The position numbers and the translations under genes were made by a program. The notes under the pieces were generated by a model that was not told the origin of the DNA, searched no databases, and saw only the letters and a program-made list of their open reading frames with translations. Shown here piece after piece: positions 24,136 through 37,900 of a stretch of DNA of 64,000 nucleotides. This DNA comes from Axinella damicornis. Taxonomy: Eukaryota > Porifera > Demospongiae > Axinellida > Axinellidae. Each line of letters starts with the position of its first letter. Positions within the stretch are counted from its first letter, which is position 1. The stretch covers positions 16,357,616 through 16,421,615 of the forward strand of contig OZ007505.1 of NCBI GenBank assembly GCA_963931865.1, written 5' to 3'.

Positions 24136-27100
24136 GTGTCAGAGCTCCAGGGCTCCCCTGGTCCTGACCATGACTCCCCCGTGGTGTGTGAGGTTTCCCA
24201 CCCACACTACAACGGTTGGAGATGTCCCTGGCACCTCTTCCAGCTGATTGCCTGGTTCTTCATTCTTCTCTTCACCGCTGTCTATGCTGTATCCTTGCTG
24301 GTGTTGTGAATTGCCACTCTTTCATTTTGCCATTTTGTGTTTGTGGTTGTTATTTTTTAAGAAGCTGTTTAGAAACTGTCTTTTTTCCGTCTTTTTAAGT
24401 AGTGATTTTCTCCTAGCAAGGGGTCAACCACAAATTCTGATTTAACCTTGGAACAGATCCCTGGCATTGTGTTGCTTGTTCACCAACATCGTGACCACTT
24501 CCATCAATGCGGCAGAGCCAGCAGTGCAGAGAAAGCTTCGATCAGGATGCCGACTCAGGCCTATCTTTTTGATCGCTCTTTGCACAAGCATGTTATTGAG
24601 GACCATCACTGCAACTTATGTGAAGTAGATGTGTAATTGTAGTTATGGAGGGGAAAGTCGTGACATGTCATCATTGTATCAAGTGACTACTGTTTTGTTC
24701 CTTATTCATGCAGAACTTCTAGTGCAAAGCACCGTCAAATGTGTGATGGATTTCGATCACCACTGCAAGTGGCTCAACAACTGTGTTGGTGCCCTCAACT
24801 ACAGGTTAATACTTAGCATGTCTAGCAGTGTTCTGCCCACATGCATACACCAGTGAGACGTGGTCGACCCCTCACCTTTAGTTTCTTGACCACCTCTCAC
24901 TCTACTATTTACTGTAATTGCCGAGCAGGAAGTGGAGGTCGAATCTGAGCTAGTGCGACTGTAAAACTATATTTGTCCTGTAACACATTGGAATGCAGTT
25001 ATTGTGGCCCTGCACGTAAATTACGCGTTTGACCCCCGCGCGTGTGCGTATACAACCTGCACGCACACCATGTGATCTCACCTTTGTCATTTGTCACTGC
25101 TGTACATAATGGATGAGTATGAGTCGGTTTCTGACAGGAGACGACGATTGACAAGGCAAAGAGTGCAGCGACATCGAGGGAGAACTGATGAGGCGAGGAG
25201 AGAGACTGCCAGAGCGGGACCGCAAGACACTTGGCAGGCAGAATGAAGTTGACGTTCGCCGTTCACAGAGACTCGCTATCGCTCGTGGGTTATATTCTAC
25301 AACTGCCAAATTGTATCAAAGCTTCCCGCGTGGCATCTCTGCATGGTCAACCACGTATGCATTGCGACAGGAGTCAAGTTTTACGGTAACAGCTAGCTCT
25401 GGCTCCATTGTATAGTGCCAGCAAAGGTCCACACTGTGGTGGCTACACGTATGCACGCGCCTCCAAAACACATACCTGTAGTCTGGGATGAGAGCACAGA
25501 AACTGCCCCCACGCAATTAACAGAAATTTAAGTGTGGTGGATGTATACAGATGCGATGTGACTACACTGATATGATATGATGTGTAAGTTAAGTTTACCA
25601 ATAGCTATTGGTAAACTTGAGTCTTCGATATCTGTGCATGGAGTATTAAACTGCTCCCTTCCTTTGTAGGTGGTTCTTGACCACCATCTTCTCGGGCCTA
25701 CTGGGAGCTGTGCTGTTGCTGCTCTACAATGTGGCCCTATTTATCCTCTTCTTTGCCGACCGCGAGAGCCTCCGCTACAACTGCGACTATCCCTCCAACC
25801 CTTCTGGCTGTGATGCAACCCTGAGGATATTTGGAGGTGCCATCCCAGACCCAGTGTTTCCAAACTTGACTGCCATCCTGGGAGCGCTGGCTTTCATTGC
25901 CGTGCTGCTTCTTGGACACCTGAGTGCTTTCCATGTCTTTCTTATAGTAAGCATCTTTGACTAATTCTTGTGGAAATTGTTTATGAATCCCTCCCCTTAA
26001 TTCCTCCCCTTCCCATCCCTCACATACACCAGTATCCAAGGGTCTCACCGCATATGACTACATTATGCGTGAGTGTGAGAAAGACAGTGCTGCGGGTGTA
26101 GAGAGGGGCTTTCATGGAAGATGTGCATGCCTGAGGAGAAAGGTAAGTAGAATCCTGATCACTTGTATATTACCCAGTAATTGTTTTTGGACCAAGGGGA
26201 GGACAAGATCATGTGCACTGTCTTTTTGTAGGACATAATGTGAAGTCGTTGTACTGTTTTTCTCCATTGGAGAAGGCTGCTTTGCATGCGCTTTCAGTGG
26301 ATCCTCAAGAGTATACCCTCCCTATAAAGACTGCGAGCAAATTACGTACATGATTGTATAAACCATCATACACTACTGTACGTGTGCTGTACTGAGCAGT
26401 TATGTATACCATGCATGCAGCCTTACCGAGATGCACTATACCTGTGGAATGTTAATTACACCACATGCGCACGGACCTTGTCCCACACCCCTGGTTTTGG
26501 ACGAGATATCTTAAGATATAAATTTAAATCTGTCCTGTGTCAAGCCAAGAAAGGATATTTTAATCACCGGTACATGTATGTAGATACAGGACCTAAACTT
26601 ATGGGCTAGTTGTACTTAGTATCTTGTCCAAAAAGCTAGTACTTGAGTATAGTACGAGTCACTTGGGCAAACATATTTCCTGTTTGTTTGTGACTCTACT
26701 CTCCCCCTCCCCCTGCCGCTCAATAAATTATAATTTGACATCCACTGGAAATTTTAGACCATGCATTGAAGTTCATTGTACTGATATTGGTTTGGTTGCA
26801 GGCATAATATGGTGTTGATGCTGTTGTATGTGGTTTCTTCCCTTCAGTCCATTGGCTCGGAGGAGTCTATCCACAACAACAGGATGGATGAGAAGAAGTT
26901 AGAACCGCCAGCCAAAGGGGATAAGGTGATGCCACTATACAGCAACGGCAACTGTGCTGAGACTACTGTGGATGTCGCCAGCCCTCCCGTGAAGAAGCCC
27001 ACTTCCATTTTGCGGGTGTCGAAGGCAAACAGCAAAGTGACCAGTCCTCCCCCAGTCCCTGCTGTTGTGTCCACTGGTACCGAGACTTCCATCTATATGG

Positions 27101-27776
27101 AAGACTTGGATGAGCAGCCACCACACTCAAGTGCAAAGTTGGAGGAGAAAACCTTTGCAGAGAGAAGCGTCTGACGATGACCTTGGCATTCTGGCTTCAA
27201 TGATGGCAGGCAACTCGGAGGAGTACATTGAGCAGACAAAGGATGCCCCGATTGCAGCAGCAATGGTGGATGATGATATGGATTGCAGCACCTTTGCAGC
27301 CATGGTGGTTAGCGACTCTGTCGATGAGGAAGAGGTGAACATGAGTGGCAAGGCTAGTGGAGAAAGCTTGATTCAGGACTCCCCCAACAAGGCTGACCGC
27401 TCAGTGTCTCCCAATTTGCCAAGAAGGTGTCATTCAAAGACCTTGAGAAGAAATTTGGTATGCAACTTGATGCTGTGCCCTCCTGTTCTGGCCGCCCTCT
27501 GCCAGCAATTTGTGCTGACCCCATGGCCATCAGCAAACTGGCTGTCTCACAAGGGACTCATCAGCAGCAGGCAGCTGCCTCCACTTGCCCACAGCTGTGA
27601 GAAAATGCTGGGATCTCACTGGCAACTCTCTGCTGTCCGGATCTTCCTAGCTGCTGTCACAGTTTGGCTCAGCAAACTCTCTCCCTGTACCTGACCCACG
27701 ACACAGCAGGGGGCTCTTGTCCAGGCTGTCAGGAGCTTCTCTTGATGTCGCCTACTGGCCAGCTGCGACTGGACCT
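24136..27776 (+). pseudogene. ZDHHC1-like palmitoyltransferase pseudogene (tandem copy 1)
   Basis: Aligns exon by exon with the copy at 28441-38448. Exon 1 relic 24136-24300: the start is GTG where copy 2 has ATG, and about 51 bp of the first membrane region is deleted. Exon 2 relic 24457-24632: 8-bp deletion and 2-bp insertion. DHHC exon relic 24714-24804: an 11-bp deletion removes the CDKC cysteines and shifts the frame, though [12 protein letters not shown] is still readable. Exon 4 relic 25670-25946 is mostly intact and lacks the frameshift of copy 2. Exon 5 relic is about 26032-26140. The exon equivalent to 36657-36818 is deleted. The last exon (from 26849) has a one-base insertion leading to an early stop at 27172-27174. 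It keeps the segment KDLEKKFG that copy 2 has lost. Clearly non-functional. Confidence 0.88.
25109..25412 (+). other. Arginine-rich open frame inside the ZDHHC copy 1 intron
   Basis: A frame starting MDEYESVSDRRRRLTRQRVQ runs to about 25245, and a second, shifted frame continues with RDRKTLGRQNEVDVRRSQRL. Runs of Arg/Glu/Gln like this occur near the start of some transposon proteins, so a decayed element is possible. The segment is missing from the same intron of copy 2. No family assigned. Confidence 0.3.
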
Positions 27777-28440
27777 AGCCTGTGACCGGTCATGCAGGCC
27801 AGCCTGCTCACAGCATTTTCTGCATGATCTCGATCCCTCTAATCTCCGTCACCTTTGACCATCACTGGCAGAAAACGTTTTCAACCAATACCAATTAATC
27901 TGTGCAGTGCGCCCTAGCAACGCATAATTATGACGTAATAATTATAATGTGCCATGCCCATGCCTAGCCTAGCGCCTGAGGCTATAGCTAGCTAATTCGA
28001 AGCGCATGATGAACGCGCGCGCTCCATCGACGCTATAATTCACATCAATCCACGCTACAGGCCATGGCGTATACCGGCGTAACCTAGGTCCTAGGGACTC
28101 TACGCCTTACTGTACGTTTCGAGAAAGACGGATTTCTTCTCGTGCGTTGGGTTTTGTGCGCATTCTGTTGTTGTACTGACGATATCGAGTGCGGAAACTT
28201 CTTGTGAAGTCTGAAAGGCTCCCTTTGCGAGGACCACTTCAAGATTTTCCTGTTGTTTGCCTTGTGAAAGTTGTGTAACACTGATCGTAAAGGCAAGTTT
28301 CGGATCGTAGCTATAATTTTGTCCTGAGGATGTTATTTTATTGTAATTTGATTGTTTATTTTCTTCTCTTATCAGAGTTTTTCTGATCTGATCATCTCAT
28401 CTAATTGCTTCACATCTTTGCGAGCTGATCATTCAGAGAA
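27777..28440. other. Spacer between ZDHHC copies
   Basis: Homology between the two copies stops near 27776. The spacer has no recognisable exon. It should contain the promoter and 5' UTR of copy 2, but I see no clear TATA element. Confidence 0.5.
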
Positions 28441-31400
28441 ATGTCAGAGCTCCAGGGCTCCCCTGATCCTGACCATCACTCCCCCGTGGTGCGTGAGGTT
28501 TCCCGCCCACGCCACAACGGTTGGAGCTGTCCCTGGCACCCCTTCCAGCTGATTTCCTGGTTCTTCATTCTTCTCTTCACTGTGGCCCACTATGGTGTCT
28601 TGGCCTTCTATGTGCCTGGGCTGTGGAGGATAGCTGTCTATGCCGTATCCTTGCTGGTGTTGTGAATTGCCACTCTTTCATTTTACCATTAGTTTCAAGT
28701 GTGTTTGTGGATGTTTTTTTAAGAAGCTGTCTAGAAACTGTCTCTTTTCCTGTCTTTTTAAGTAGCAAGTGATTTTCTCCGTCTTTTTGACCACAAATTC
28801 GGACTTAACCTTGGAACAGATCCCTGGCATTGTGCTGCTTGTTCATATCATTGCCAACATCGTGACCACTTCCATCAATGCGGCAGAACCAGCAGTGCAG
28901 AGAAAGCTTCGATCAGGACGCCGACTCAGGCCTATCTTTGACCGCTCTTTGCACAAGCATGTTATTGAGGACTATCACTGCAACTTATGTGAAGTAGATG
29001 TGTAAGTTATGGAGGGAAAAGTTGTGACATGTCATCAAGTGACTACTGTTTTGTTCCTTTTCATGTAGAACTTCGAGTGCAAAGCACTGTCGACTGTGTG
29101 ACAAGTGTGTGATGGACTTTGATCACCACTGCAAGTGGCTCAACAACTGTGTTGGTGCCCTCAACTACAGGTTAATACTTAGCACGTCTAGCAGTGTTCT
29201 GCCCACATGTACACCAGTGAGATGTGGTCGGCCCCTCACCTTTAGTTTCTTGACCACCTCTACCTCTCACTCTATAGAAATTATTGCGACAGGAATCAAT
29301 TTTACGCATCATGTCAGCTTGGACAGAACCCTTGTCTAGCACTATTACCCCCATCAGTATTCGTATATCGGAATACGCATGCGAGTGTCTTTGTCTCATG
29401 TTCGTGCTTGCATAACACAGATAGGCGTGGTATTATGGGCCAGTGCAGTAAGGTGCGAAGTTCATTTGTGAGTGACTGAGAAGATGGCGCATCCCTCGAG
29501 GAGGACGAACGCGTTAGTGAGGTTCTGCATCCCTTGCCACGAAGATCCACTCTGAGTTAGCTCATTGTGGCGAAAGGTTCTTAGCAGCAAGACATTCTCG
29601 TGCATCATACTACTGCCAGACCTCACCTAGTTCACAGCGTTGAGAGGTTGAGCGGGGACAGCTAGCTCGAGTGGCTCCATCGTATAGTGCCAGCAAAGGT
29701 CCACACTGCGGCACCTACACGTGTGCACGCGCCTCCAAAACGCATACAAGTAGTTTTGGGACGAGACCGCAGAATCTGCTTAAAGTGTGACAGAAATCCA
29801 GATATATACTCAGATGTGACATGACTGCACTGCACGATTAGTTGCCTCACGCTAAGGCGCTCGGCAATGATATGATGTGATGTGCAAGTTATGGAGTGGA
29901 AGTTTAACTCTTTAGGGTCCAAAATATATTGAAATCTCCCCCACAGCATAAAATGGCATCTGCACGCAGCGTTGAGCATTGCCCAGGGCGCGCAGCGTCC
30001 AACAAAACTCGGGAGGGTGCCCCTGGCTGTTAACAGCAATGATTACACTCACCGTTGACGTCACCAAGGCAGGAAGGGGCGGAGGCACTGGGTGGAGCCG
30101 ATAACTGAGCTAGCTGTCTGGTTATCGCGCCGTTCGACCAGCTGCTAAAACTCGACTGTTGTCTTGCCGTACGCGGAGGACCATCGCTACTTACTTTATT
30201 GCTGGAGAGGGCAGACCAACAGTAAGTCAAAGCAGGAGCGTTATTGCAAGGAAGCGTATACTGACGGCGAGATAGCTTACCGTTCGATCAACTTGCAATG
30301 GCGGCCTTGTTTCTGCCTGTACCAGCTGCCAGCCCAGACGCTTGGCGCCCTTAATTCTGTAGTTATACAGAGGGGGACTACTGACAAGACTCCAGAAAGT
30401 CTGCTTAGCTACTCTCCCAGAGCATTTTCACAACTTGGCTTTGTATTTGGCATGATCCACCAGGAGCAGTGCTAGTCGAAGGCTGTCCGTCACTAGCCTC
30501 GTTCCCAGGCCCCATCCGAAAATCGGGCCTGGGAACGAGGCTAGTCCGTCACCGCGAAGTGAGAAGCCATAGTGTGAAAGGACGCTAATTATGCGCCTTT
30601 TGGCGCTATGGGCCCTAAAGGGTTAATAAGTAGCTATTGGTCTTCTATGGAGTAATCATTCCTAAAACTGCTCCCTTCCTTTGTAGGTGGTTCTTGACCA
30701 CCACCTTCTCGGGCCTACTGGGAGCTGTGCTGTTGCTGCTCTACAATGTGGCCCTCTTTGTCCTCTTCTTTGCTGACCGCGAGAGCCTCCGCTACAACTG
30801 CGACTATCCCTCCAACCCCTCTGCCTGTGATGCAACCCTGAGGATATTTGGAGGTGGCATCCCGTGACCCTGTGTTTCCAATCTTGACTGCCATCTTCGG
30901 AGTGCTGGCTTTCATTGCCGTGCTGCTTCTTGGACACCTGAGTGCCTTCCACGTCCTTCTTAGTAAGCATCTTTGACTAATTCTTGTGGAAATGGTTTAT
31001 GAATGTCTTCTTCTCTCTTCCCTCCCCTTAATTCCCCCCTTCCCATCCCCTCACATGCATACACCAGTACGCAAGGGTCTCACCACATATGACTACATTA
31101 TGCGTGAGCATGAGAAAGACAAAGAGGACAGTGCTGCGGGTGTAGAGAGGGGCTTTCATGGAAGATGTGCATGCGTGAGGAGAAAGGTAAGTAGAATCCT
31201 AAAACAATTAACCTCCTCATTCACGGCCGTAGCCGCGAGATCTGAAGTGGTCAGGTTGAACAGCAGTGTTGGCTTAATTACCGGCGGTGCGAAGAAATGC
31301 GCGCGAAGCGCGTTGCTGTAAGGGGGCTGGGGGGTACCCCCCCAGGAATTTTTTTGGATTTCTGGCCTTCTGAGGTGGTTTCTTATGCAAATTTGTGGCG

Positions 31401-34400
31401 ACCGGGGTCTATATAGCTAGATCGCCTAAGATCGGCAGCTCAGTGGGCACAGTGCTTGCTAGCTAGAGCATGGATATCTATGGCTGCAATGACACGTCGC
31501 ATGCAGACTCAGTGCTTCCTGTTCGTCGTAGTGCAGGAACGGCCAGCTAGCTATTAAACCACTGGCTCTGCGCGGACCTCAGCACTGGTTTGACTTACCA
31601 AAAGTTTGCTTGGGAAACTCGAAGCTCATCAGGAAGACTAGGAAGTGACAGTTTCAAGCTATTCACAGCCATCGATCACCAAGCGTAGGTCTGCCGCGCG
31701 CGCTGCATATGCACAATAATTATCATTGTCGCAAAGTTTTTGTAAAGGTTCCCTCAAAAGTGGTCCGTTTGAAACCGGATCAACCGTACCGGCGGCTACA
31801 GCCCTGTCTTTTTTCACTTGTATATTACCCTGTTTTGGACCAGGGGGAGGGTACTAGTAGGACAAAATCACATGCACTGTCTTTGACATAATGCAAAGTC
31901 GTTCTACTGCTTTTCTCCATTGGAGAAGGCTACTTTCCATGAGCTTTCAGTGGATCCTGAAGAGTACCCTCCATGTAAAGACTGCGAGCAAACAACGTAC
32001 ATGTATAAAACATCATACACTATACTGTGTGCTGTACTGAGCAGTTATGTATACCATGCATATAGGTGTAGCAGTGATTTGCAGGATGGTCAGGCGAAGT
32101 TACCATATTTATGCTAATAAAGGGTACATCTAATCTAATCTAGCGGTAGAAAATCAATTCCTGCTATTCCTGGAATTTCCACTAATCCAATTAAGCAGTA
32201 GCTTTGTGATTCCAATGTACCATACCAGGAAATGTTCTTATCCAAACAACACCAGTTCCAAAACTATTCATATATAATCCCATACAGAAATTGCTAGGTT
32301 GTACCAACCTTGTCACAACCTAGCAAGGTTGTGACAAGGTTGTTACAACCTGGTGAGTAACTTGTCAGAGTTTTACTTCCTGACTGCAAGATGGTACTGT
32401 GGTTGTCAGGAAATTGCCACAGTAGTACATCCTGGCAACAACCTTATACTATAGTTGTGAGGAAATTGTACAGTCTATGATAACCTTGTACTGTGGTTGT
32501 TAGGAAATTGTACATCTATAACATCCTTAATGTAGTACATATGATTGTCAGGAGGTTAAAGCACACCTTGAGGTGGCACTGTACTAGCACACCAACTTGT
32601 AAGCACACTCATTGTTACAGGTGGTAAAAGCACACTAGGTGGCACAGCTAGTTAGTGGTATAGCACACCGGTGACACAGTAAGTGTGTTTGTCACACTGT
32701 AGTTGTTGTGCATGAGCACACCTGTACACACCTATAAGTGGTTGCAGCACACCACTCCATAATTATTGTGTGCAAGGTACACTTGTAGGTTCCCAAACTA
32801 ATTAGGTCTGGGAATAAGACTACCACAAATAGTGGTGGTAGAGTGTCTTTCTGTGATTCTCAATTACTGGTAAGCCAGACTACGTTGCATGCTTGGGTGG
32901 GCCTACTTTCGAATATTCAATTGTGTGGGCCTGTTTTCGAGACTCGAGACGTTTTTGAAGCTACGCCTATCCCCCCCTCTTTGATCGGCCACTGTATAAA
33001 GTTCATCGCCCTTGGACGTATTATCAGGAGGTATTGATATTGCACCATATACAATGTCTTGAGATGTGTAGGAATTTTCCTGCACATTCTGTAGTCACGG
33101 TTGAGTCCATGTAGCAATAATTGTATGACAAAGTCTTACAAATTTATACCAGTCATTTCGCTGGAAACTTTCATGCTTGAAATGAGCACCACATTAGCGC
33201 AATCAGTTCTGAATCAGTGATTCTGAAATCCACAACTAGCTATCTGATTTTGCTCTGACTCAGATATCAGAATCTGGTGTGCATCTGAATCTGAATATGC
33301 TTGGAAAAGTGGTAAAATCTGATGTTGAACACTTGGACCAAAATAGTGCAAACAGCACTCATAAGCTCCTGAGCACAAGTGTATCACTACTAAGTTCAAA
33401 GTACAGGGATTATTAAGTTAACCCATTGCGTACGCATGATTTGAATTTTTGCTGACTCCTGAGTTATCAGAGGCAAGACACCTGACTGCGCTGAACGGCT
33501 AGTTCAAGGGGCGAATGACGGTAGATACAGTTGTTAGTGTCTGTACAGATGCGGCAAGAAGTGGACCAGATCGTACTTGAGAGACTACACACCTATGAAA
33601 CGCACGGTAAGCGTTTAGTACATTATGATAAAACTTTGTAGAGCTGGTCACCAGCACTGCTACTTAGAGTATTAAGTACGGCATGTGTAAGTAGGCTTTA
33701 GCTGCCTGTTTGGTCAGTGTTGGACCCTGATACCTTCGAGACAGCTAGCTGCAAGCGTGAGGTGGGCACCAATTGGAATACAGCTCCCGCAGTCGATTCT
33801 GGCAGGGGGCCTCGAGCAGTCAGTGGCAAGCCCACACCATCGAGAAACATCCTGTAGAACCAGTGGTCCCTGACATCACACTGGATGCTTGCTCAGAAAA
33901 AGAGACGACGTCCAGGGAGTGAAATTGAGCACAGAGATGGTTGGACACCGATTGAGCAAGGAAGAAGAGGTATCAGAGGCCCCAAAGCTACCCAAACCGA
34001 GATGGAGGACGTTTCCTACCAAGTGATTGATGGTACACCAGGATTATGATTCAGATGAGGAAAACTCTCCACAGCTATAAATGGATACCCATGCATCGTC
34101 TCAAGTCCCATGGCAAGCCGAATGAGGTGTAGATTGAAGCCTGGCACATGTTACACTCCTGGTAGGGGAAAAATTGTGCCGCGTAAATAAATAATTAATA
34201 TAACATAATATAATGTTCGAGTACTTAGGCTTGGCCTACAGAAATTCTGACTACACCGCCGTGATCGCTATCATGCCCTGACCTGAATGTAAAAAGTTGG
34301 TGTTGAAACTCACCTTTGTGGTGGAGATATGAGCGCTTTTGTCTCGCCGTGGCTGCCATTGCTTGAGCGCTCTCTTCGACTTCCGGTGGCAGTACCGTTC

Positions 34401-34914
34401 TTAGGAAAGGCACACGAAGATTCTGACCACACGGCCGTGATCGCTGTCGTTCACTGACGCTTGCATGCCAAAACTCACCGTGCTGGCTAAGTTGTGAGTG
34501 CTGTAATAATGTCTTGTCTTCCTTTTGGTCGCCATTGCTCGCGATCGACTGAGCGTAGTTGCCACGTGGCGTGTGTGTTAATTGGAACGAATTGCAGCTT
34601 GCGCTACGGCGAATCGCAACTGATTGTCATCTGGAGTTGTGACTGCTTTTGTGCCGCCAGCGCTCTATTCAGCTTTCATCGCCACAAAGATTATGACCAG
34701 TACCAGCGAGTTCAGTACCAGCAAGTTCAGTACCAGCAAGTTGCAACCGGTTGCATCACCGCCTACCAGGAGTGCGGTTGCCCCTCGAATAGATTACATT
34801 ATAAACTGAGGAATTGGTGTGTGTAACTATGTATGCTGTGTGTCTGTCTCATGGGCCAGACTGGCCTGCTGTCCTAGGGATGAGACGTGGTGTTCACTGT
34901 AATAACATAAACTG

Positions 34915-34953
<39 letters not shown>

Positions 34954-37900
34954 CACACACACTCACACACACACACACACACATGCACACACACACACAC
35001 GAGTATGTGACCAACAAATACACAGTGGCCAAGACGTCATTGGTGGGCGCAATCAACGACAAATGTGCAAACTGCCGCCGCAAGGACAAATCTTCTAGCT
35101 AGTGACATAATAGTACTTGCACATATGCATGCAGCCATACTATGGTGGTGTACTCTTGATTGCATATGTCATCCTGTGTTGATCGAGTTATATATAATTA
35201 TTTACCTTCCATTTCATGATGTATTTACTAGCTGCTCAATAATATGCTTTTGGATTACAGGGTTGTTGCAACCTTGTGGCATCCAAGGTGGTAACAATGT
35301 CAAATCCAAGGTTTTGGAACAACCTTGTGACTACCTGGTAACTAGGCGGCAATAACCAAGCATCACAGGGTTGTCGCAACCTTGTGACAAGCCTAAGACA
35401 AGGTGGTAACAAGGTGGTAACAATTTCAAATCCAAGGTTTTTGCAACCTAGGAACAACCTTGTGACTACCTGGTAACTAGGTTGTGACAACCAAGCATCA
35501 CAACCTGGTTATCAGGTTGTCACAACCTTGTGACAACCTTGGAATTTCTCTATATGTAGTCAGTCTGATTCGTCCAAGTGCAGTGCTCCAAGTGCAGTGC
35601 TGGCATGGCAGTTGATGCCTATTTCCTGGAATACAACAGTCTTCGGTCACAAACAAGTTCTCTCGAAATTCAGCGCTGGCACCGTGGTTGATGATGCCCA
35701 TTTCTTGGAATTACTCTAGCCACGCCGCCGAAATACAGTGCCGAAATGCAGCGCCGAAATGCAGCGTGTGGCATGGCAGTGGGTGTCCATTTCCTGGAAT
35801 CACAACAGTCACAAACGCCGCCGGAATGCCAGCGCATGGCAGTGGCAGTTGATGTCCATGTTCCTGGAATAACAGTCACAAACGCTCGAAATGCAGCACA
35901 TGCAGCAATGATGGCATGGCAGTAGATGCCCAGTTCCTGCGACAATTTCTATCTATTACATCGGACCATCCAATCTAGCGATACAAATTCGTTTCCTGGA
36001 ATTTCTACGATTCCAATCCTACGGTATAGTGAATTTTGAAATTATTTGTTTTTATACCGTTTTATTAGCATAAATACGGTACACACTGCCGGAGGCAGTG
36101 CATAGAGGCGCATAGTGCCGATCAGTCCGCGCGAAGCTCTGAAAAAAATTTTCGGCTTCATTTTCCAGTTATCAGGATGCCCTCTCGTGGCACTTTTGTG
36201 CTTTGCACTGCAAGTTCCAGGTATATGAGGATTGCAGGCCCGGGGCCACCATAATTTATGTGCTTCTTTCTTGCTCAAATTTCGCTCACGAACATAATGC
36301 GTACGTACACATAGTGTATACTAGACCGTGGTCTCGTTCCCAAGCCGTTCGGTTTCAGGCATGCAACGCACGGTATTGCGAGCTGAGGTGACCAGGCCAG
36401 GAGTTGCAACATAGTGGCAGCTAGTTAGTATAAGCATTAGCAAAACATAATATTATTTTTGTGACGCAATTCTTGGTCCGGCGACTGCCGGACCGCCTGC
36501 TACGCCTATGATGCATGCAGCCTTACCGAGATGCGCTATACCTATGGAATGTTAATTACACCACATGCGCACGGACCTTGTCCCACCCCCATGGTTTTGG
36601 ATGAGGTATCTTAAGATAATTGAAATCTGTCCTGTGTCTTACTTTTACATTTATAGAAGTCTGGATCTGCGAATCAAGACAAGGAGTTAACTGCGCTAGA
36701 CCGAGTCTGCCCTTCTTCACCCCTGGATGAAGAGCAATCTATTGGAAGTGGAGATGCTGGCTCGGTAGTGAGCATTGGCTCTGCTGTGATGGCCAACTTT
36801 GGGAGGTCACCTTCACCGGTATGTTATAACCACCTGCATAATTATGTATGATACACGTGATGAAGACTCAGTTGAAAAGGTTGCATGCTGGTGGTTGAGT
36901 GATTAAAACATTTGAGCAGGAGCACTGCGATCCTGATGCGACTGCTAATCGAAAAGTTGCTGGTTGGAGTCCGACCTTTGCCATAGGAGATTTTCTTCTC
37001 TCTTAGGAGTTGACTCAGTCAGCTCTACCCTAAAAGATTAATAGGTGTGCTCGTGCAGGTGTTTCACCTGAAATAGTTCACACCGCTGCATATCCTTTGG
37101 AGGGGATGTGAGAAAGGACTCAGTTGGAAATTTTGCATGCGAAAGGATATTTTAATCACCTGATACGTGCCTAAACATAAATGGGCTAGTATTGTGTCCA
37201 AAAAGCTAGTACTTGATGAGTCACTTGGGCAAGCATTTTTCATTTTCGTGTTTGTTTGTGACTCTTTACTTGTAAATTCTCACCCTCCCCCTGCCGCTCA
37301 ATTGACAGCCACTGGGAAATTTTAGACCCTGTGTTGAAGTTCACTCTACTGATATTATGGTGTTGATGCTGTTGTATGTGGTTGCTTCCCTTCAGTCCAT
37401 TGGCTCGGAGGAGTCTATCCACGATAGCAGGACGGATGAGAAGAAGTTAGAACCTCCAGCCAAAGGGGATAAGGTGATGCCACTATACAGCAATGGCAAC
37501 TGTGCTGAGACTACTGTGGACGTCGCCAGCCCTCCTGTGAAGAAGCCCACTTCCATTTTGCGGGTGTCGAAGGCAAACAGCAAAGTGACCAGTCCTCCCC
37601 CAGTCCCTGCTGTTGTGTCCACTGGTACCGAGACTTCCATCAATATGAAAGACTTGGATGAGCAGCCACCGGTACCACGCTCAAGTGCAAAGTTAGAGGG
37701 GAAAGCTTTGCAGAGGGAAGCATCTGATGACCTTCAGGATTGTGGCATTCTGGCTTCAATGATGGCAAGCACCTCTGAGGAGTACTTTGAGCAGACAAAG
37801 GATGCCCCGATTGCAGCAGCAATGGTGGACAATGATATGGACTGCAGCACCCTTGCAGCCATGGTGGTTAGCAACTCTGTCGTTGAGGAAGAGGTGAACA

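Larger units (their letters stand above)
32062..36509. mobile_element. 4.45-kb insertion in ZDHHC copy 2, empty site in copy 1
   Basis: Copy 1 reads ATACCATGCATGCAGCC near 26405; in copy 2 the sequence is split after CCATGCAT and resumes at GATGCATGCAGCC. The insert starts ATAGGTGTAGCAG and its reverse complement starts ATAGGCGTAGCAG (12 of 13). The flanking ATGCAT is a probable 6-bp target duplication. Inner inverted pairs occur too: TACCATATTTATGCTAATAAA at 32101-32121 against 36061-36081 (20 of 21). GGTTGT/ACAACC-rich tracts lie near both ends. No long open frame, so it is non-autonomous or decayed. Confidence 0.65.

Noticed and set aside
35262..35560. GGTTGTNACAACC palindromic units considered as a CRISPR-like array
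   Set aside because: Units of about 110 bp without constant repeat and unique spacers, in a eukaryotic intron; an ordinary tandem array within a transposon.
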